9,654 bases of DNA, from NCBI GenBank assembly GCA_035541995.1, contig DATKMG010000745.1:1-9654 (forward strand), given 5' to 3'. Under the pieces are notes generated by a model that ran no database searches, had not been told where the DNA came from, and was given only the letters and a program-made list of their open reading frames with translations. Position numbers and translations under genes: made by a program. Source of the stretch: DATKMG01 sp035541995. GTDB taxonomy: Bacteria; Acidobacteriota; Terriglobia; Versatilivoradales; Versatilivoraceae. Numbering within the stretch: position 1 is the stretch's first letter; every line of letters starts with the position of its first letter. This document shows, one piece after another, positions 7,202 to 9,654 of this stretch.

Positions 7202-8206
7202 ATGAAGAATATTGCTATCTGCGGCGTGGGAAGGATTGGGAAATTTCACTTGCAGAGTCTCCTGAGTCTCCGGGCGTGCCAGGTGTCGGGCCTTTTCGAC
7301 ATCAACCCGGAAGAACTCGACAAGCTGTCGAGAGACTTCTCAGTCCGCCAGTATCGTTCCTGGGAAGAACTAATCGGCGACCACGTCACTGAGGCTGTGG
7401 TCATCGCTACGCCTTCGGCTTCTCATCGCCAATACTGCTGCACCGCGCTGGAGGCGGGAAAACATGTCTTCCTGGAGAAACCTATGGCTGGAACCCTTGA
7501 GGACGCCACAGCCATTGTTCAAGCTGCGCGCCGGAGCTCACAAATCGTGCAGGTGGGTTTCTGTGAACGTTTCAATGTCGCATACATTGAAGCAAAGCGG
7601 GCGATCAAAGAAGGGCGGATTGGATCGGTCAGGATGATCCGCAGTTCACGCGTTGCTCCTTACGCCTATGGGAGTCCCGACTGGGAACTGGGCGTTCTGG
7701 ATACAGCTGTCCACAATTTTGACCTGATCCTGTGGCTGCTGGAAGAACTCCCCGCAACGGTTGTCGCTAAAGGGGCCAAGGTGTACGACGACTCCATGGG
7801 GACCCATGCCTGCGCCATAATCCTTTCATTTGCCAACGGAGCAATGGCTGTGGATTCCATTGCATGGGTCCGGCAGGAAAAACATCCGCTCTCCCACTGT
7901 GCGCAGTCACAAATGTTCATCCAAGGGAGCCGCGGTTCCTTGGGCATCGATCACTCTTCCCGTCCAGCTTGGGTTCTAGATGACCATTCGTTTCAGAACG
8001 TCGATACGGTCATTTTGGGAGGCCCCGAGTACTACGCGTGTCTGAAGCTCCAGCTGGACTATTTTCTGGCTGCTATTGAAGGGCAGGTTCCACCTGCAGT
8101 CACAGTTGATGAGGCCCTGAATGCAGAATTGGTGGCATTGGCCGCTTTTAAGTCACTTAAAATTGGGGCTGAGGTCACGATCGACAGCCAATCCAGTTTA
8201 CAGTAA
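7202..8206 (+). CDS. Gfo/Idh/MocA-family NAD(P)-dependent oxidoreductase
   Basis: A 334-residue cytoplasmic dehydrogenase of the family that contains myo-inositol 2-dehydrogenase and glucose-fructose oxidoreductase. The Rossmann domain (1 to about 120) begins with G8-V-G-R-I-G13. L91-E-K-P94 gives the conserved catalytic lysine K93. The C-terminal domain holds D167-T-A-V-H171, the usual substrate-binding Asp/His pair. Members oxidise a hydroxyl of a sugar, cyclitol or sugar acid. The frame stays open back to 7103, but the ATG at 7202 is chosen because it starts the Rossmann strand at once and has a strong GAGGAG site at 7189-7194. The earlier start would overlap the hydrolase gene by 85 bp. 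The next gene starts immediately after the stop codon (TAA-ATG at 8204-8209). Family call firm, substrate unknown. Confidence 0.93.
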   Translation: MKNIAICGVGRIGKFHLQSLLSLRACQVSGLFDINPEELDKLSRDFSVRQYRSWEELIGDHVTEAVVIATPSASHRQYCCTALEAGKHVFLEKPMAGTLEDATAIVQAARRSSQIVQVGFCERFNVAYIEAKRAIKEGRIGSVRMIRSSRVAPYAYGSPDWELGVLDTAVHNFDLILWLLEELPATVVAKGAKVYDDSMGTHACAIILSFANGAMAVDSIAWVRQEKHPLSHCAQSQMFIQGSRGSLGIDHSSRPAWVLDDHSFQNVDTVILGGPEYYACLKLQLDYFLAAIEGQVPPAVTVDEALNAELVALAAFKSLKIGAEVTIDSQSSLQ

Positions 8207-9154
8207 ATGAGATCTGCCACTTCATTGTGTCGAGAGATCTGCCAGCCAGGCAAGAAGGTAGAATACTCTTGGACGCCCGCCTCGGATATCGAGGTTCCGT
8301 TGCTGCTCTGCCGCGGTCTTGAGGCCGGACCGCTGGTGGTCGCTACTGCTGGAATCCACGGCGATGAATACGAAGGAATGCAGGCTGTCTGGAAAGTGTA
8401 TGAGAGTTTGATTCCGCAGAAGATGCGGGGTGACTTTCTGGGGGTTCCCATCGCACATGTGGCCGCCTACCGTGGCGTCAGCCGTGAGAGTCCGCTGGAC
8501 GGAAAGAACCTCGCAAGATCCTTCCCGGGCCGGCTAGAAGGAACTGTCACTGAACGGTTGGCCCACTTCTTGTTTCAGGAAGTCGTTCTCAAATCTGATC
8601 TGGTGATGGACTTTCACAGCGGAGGCATCAAATATCGGTTCTTGCCATTGGTTGGCTACTACGATCTCCCCAATGAGTCGTCTGCAAAATCGCTGCAGGT
8701 GGCGCGTTGCATGCCATTGGGGTTCCGCTGGAAACTTCCACACACGCCGGGTGTCCTGACCTACGAGGCTAGCAAGCTGAACATTCCTGCAATCGGCGCA
8801 GAATATCTTGGCGAAGGAAAGTTAGACCCCAACGGGGTTTCTGTCTACGTCGATGGGATCATGGCCGCTTTGCGCCACCTGGGTATTCTCGCCGGAGGAG
8901 ACGGTCCGCATCTTCCACAAACTGCAATCGAAGGCGATTGGATGCTGGCTTCCCAAGATGGCTTCTTTCAAAGCTCAGTCGCCGTTGGGCAGCGAGTTTG
9001 TCGAAACCAGGAACTTGGAGCCATTGTAGCGGTCTCAGGGAAGCTCCTTCAGGAATTTAAGGCCAGTCAAGATGGATTAGTGTTGGGAATCCGAACGGTT
9101 GCTCACATTGGTAAGGGTGACTGGGCTGTAGCAGTGGTAAAGGAGGCAGACTGA
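8207..9154 (+). CDS. AstE/AspA-family zinc deacylase (M14-type)
   Basis: A 315-residue zinc hydrolase of the succinylglutamate desuccinylase/aspartoacylase family, which cleaves an N-acyl or amide bond of an amino-acid-like substrate. Zinc ligands are H51 and E54 (G-I-H-G-D-E) and H137 (D-F-H-S-G-G); E199 in A-E-Y is the likely catalytic glutamate. The substrate-binding segment D98-G-K-N-L-A-R-S-F-P-G108 keeps N101 and R104, but has A103 where many relatives have Asn directly before the Arg. The C-terminal part (about 245-315) forms the beta-barrel domain often fused to this family. The ATG follows the upstream stop with no gap, so translation is probably by re-initiation; no clear ribosome binding site of its own is seen. 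It is the last gene of the operon. It could release an amino acid that the PLP enzyme at the head of the operon then uses. Confidence 0.9.
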   Translation: MRSATSLCREICQPGKKVEYSWTPASDIEVPLLLCRGLEAGPLVVATAGIHGDEYEGMQAVWKVYESLIPQKMRGDFLGVPIAHVAAYRGVSRESPLDGKNLARSFPGRLEGTVTERLAHFLFQEVVLKSDLVMDFHSGGIKYRFLPLVGYYDLPNESSAKSLQVARCMPLGFRWKLPHTPGVLTYEASKLNIPAIGAEYLGEGKLDPNGVSVYVDGIMAALRHLGILAGGDGPHLPQTAIEGDWMLASQDGFFQSSVAVGQRVCRNQELGAIVAVSGKLLQEFKASQDGLVLGIRTVAHIGKGDWAVAVVKEAD

Positions 9155-9256
9155 ACCGAAGGAGAGCCCGAGGACAGGCCATCTCCGTATGGGTCTGGTG
9201 GTGGACATTGGGTATTGCTTCATCGATCGTCGTCAGGGGGAAATCAGGGTAACTCC

Positions 9257-9309
9257 ATTTTCAAGAGAGCCTCTCATCCCCCTTCCGGGGAACCGCGTAT
9301 GATGAAAAT
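9257..9309. repeat. 54-bp repeat module, copy 2
   Basis: ATTTTCA (9257-9263) and TGAAAAT (9303-9309) are inverted arms around a CCCC-TTCC-GGGG hairpin (from 9279). Aligned by hand with 2115-2168, about 43 of 54 positions match with one gap. It lies about 100 bp after the end of the deacylase gene. With copy 1 it brackets the secreted-protein gene and the whole operon. Confidence 0.65.
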
Positions 9310-9326
9310 CCCCTCCAGCGGAGGGG
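9310..9326. repeat. Hairpin directly after 54-bp copy 2
   Basis: CCCCTCC (9310-9316) and GGAGGGG (9320-9326) form a perfect 7-bp stem around an AGC triloop. It is contiguous with the TGAAAAT arm of the repeat module. It is absent from copy 1, where GCGT extends the arm instead, so it marks where the two copies differ. Confidence 0.5.
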
Positions 9327-9328
9327 AA

Positions 9329-9357
9329 GGCGCGGGCGACGGCGGTCGCCAAGCGCC
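9329..9357. repeat. REP-like palindrome with GGCG loop, second copy
   Basis: GGCGAC (9335-9340), loop GGCG, GTCGCC (9345-9350), strengthened by an outer GGCGC (9329-9333) / GCGCC (9353-9357) stem. The core matches the hairpin at 428-445 apart from a compensated base pair, which suggests that the stem, not the bare sequence, is conserved. Confidence 0.6.
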
Positions 9358-9402
9358 AGGGGTGGGTCCGAATCCGAAGTCCGTAGCCTTAAATCCACCC
9401 CC

Positions 9403-9420
9403 GGAGCCGCAAGCGGCTCC
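9403..9420. repeat. 8-bp palindromic hairpin
   Basis: GGAGCCGC (9403-9410) and GCGGCTCC (9413-9420) are separated only by AA. A two-base loop would open to four by losing one pair. It is one of four GC-rich palindromes in a row between 9310 and 9468, with no T-run after it. Confidence 0.5.
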
Positions 9421-9447
9421 CTGGAGATTGGACATTTTTCGAGAAGT

Positions 9448-9493
9448 CCGGCGGCAGGATGCCGCCGGTTCCTCTCAGAGCCCGGTACTTTAG
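9448..9493. repeat. GC-rich hairpin plus CCxGGTAxTTT tail, copy 2
   Basis: CCGGCGGC (9448-9455), AGGAT loop, GCCGCCGG (9461-9468) is a perfect 8-bp stem, followed by CCCGGTACTTTAG at 9481-9493. The same AGGAT loop and similar tail occur at 2197-2230. The stem bases differ but pairing is kept, as expected for a structured repeat. Confidence 0.5.
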
Positions 9494-9506
9494 GCAATTT
9501 TGCGTG

Positions 9507-9654
9507 TCAAGGGCTTTTTTCATTTTGACTGATAATTTCCACATACTGACGAACCAAGTGTTTTGAGAGTCCGGTCGTGCGTGTAATAAATTCAAGATCC
9601 GGGTTGTGCTGGTGGCAAGTCTTAACCCGGTAGAAGTCTTTCAGATAACGGTCC
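9507..9654 (-). CDS. C-terminal end of a DUF1670-like protein, truncated by the window edge
   Basis: Reading the minus strand from 9653 to a TGA at 9507-9509 gives 48 residues that begin D-R-Y-L-K-D-F-Y-R-V and contain T-G-L-S-K-H-L-V-R-Q-Y-V-E-I. The second half reads as a helix-turn-helix (about residues 21-41). Both segments resemble the end of DUF1670 proteins, whose C-terminal part I remember as a similar Y-x-x-x-F-x-R-V then G-L-S-x-x-L-V-x-E-Y pattern. The rest of the gene, including its start, lies beyond the window. Function of DUF1670 is not established to my knowledge; the helix-turn-helix suggests DNA binding. It converges on the operon, with the repeat cluster between them. The coding call is fairly safe, the family call is moderate. 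Confidence 0.6.
   Translation of the reverse strand, partial: DRYLKDFYRVKTCHQHNPDLEFITRTTGLSKHLVRQYVEIISQNEKSP

Noticed and set aside
9189..9302. 37-codon plus-strand frame after the operon
   Set aside because: Begins in a protein-like manner but runs into the 54-bp repeat and stops there; too short and no clear ribosome binding site.
9215..9493. 92-codon plus-strand frame across the repeat cluster
   Set aside because: It consists almost wholly of palindromic repeat sequence rich in Gly and Pro codons, so it is a by-product of GC-rich hairpins.
9479..9520. Possible intrinsic terminator: AGCCC pairing with GGGCT followed by Ts
   Set aside because: The 5-bp stem has a loop of 27 bases and lies partly within the converging gene; too weak to call.

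Overview
The window looks like a chromosomal segment of a soil- or sediment-type Acidobacteriota relative. The main pointer is the small secreted protein at 2378-2851, whose pattern (signal peptide, then a W-D-V-P-F-x-F-x-V-G segment and a L-P-P-G-E-Y-x-I segment) I know chiefly from acidobacterial genomes. Moderate GC and intergenic regions rich in short palindromes fit, but taxonomy remains an inference. No rRNA, tRNA, CRISPR array or intact insertion sequence is visible.

Layout. 1-837 is gene-poor and holds one strong palindrome. 838-1878 (minus) is a complete REC + HD-GYP response regulator, a likely cyclic-di-GMP phosphodiesterase. 1879-2377 is the divergent intergenic region; it is packed with inverted repeats, including a 54-bp element. 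2378-2851 (plus) is the secreted protein. 2852-3618 is a second long gene-poor stretch with two strong hairpins. 3619-9154 (plus) is a tight five-gene unit: SHMT-like PLP enzyme, FGGY carbohydrate kinase, metallo-beta-lactamase-fold hydrolase, Gfo/Idh/MocA oxidoreductase and AstE/AspA-type zinc deacylase. The gaps are 42 bp, a 4-bp ATGA overlap, 14 bp and 0 bp. 9155-9506 carries a second copy of the 54-bp element and four palindromes. 9507-9654 (minus) is the C-terminal end of a DUF1670-like protein that runs off the window and has no start inside it.

The five-gene unit is the most interesting system. All five proteins keep most of the catalytic residues of their families, so this looks like a working small-molecule pathway. 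Deacylase, NAD-dependent dehydrogenase, lactonase-like hydrolase, sugar kinase and PLP aldolase together would suit breakdown (or less likely synthesis) of an N-acylated amino-hydroxy acid or amino-sugar acid, ending in retro-aldol cleavage. No transporter or regulator lies inside the unit, and the substrate cannot be read from the sequence. The SHMT-like protein lacks residues used by true SHMT with folate, which argues against an ordinary glyA role.

The second theme is repeats. A 54-bp module with ATTTTCA/TGAAAAT arms occurs at 2115-2168 and 9257-9309 (about 80% identical by hand alignment), with a weaker third copy near 1942-2007. Each of the two good copies is followed by a GC-rich hairpin with an AGGAT-type loop and a C-C-x-G-G-T-A-x-T-T-T tail, suggesting a composite non-autonomous repeat family.
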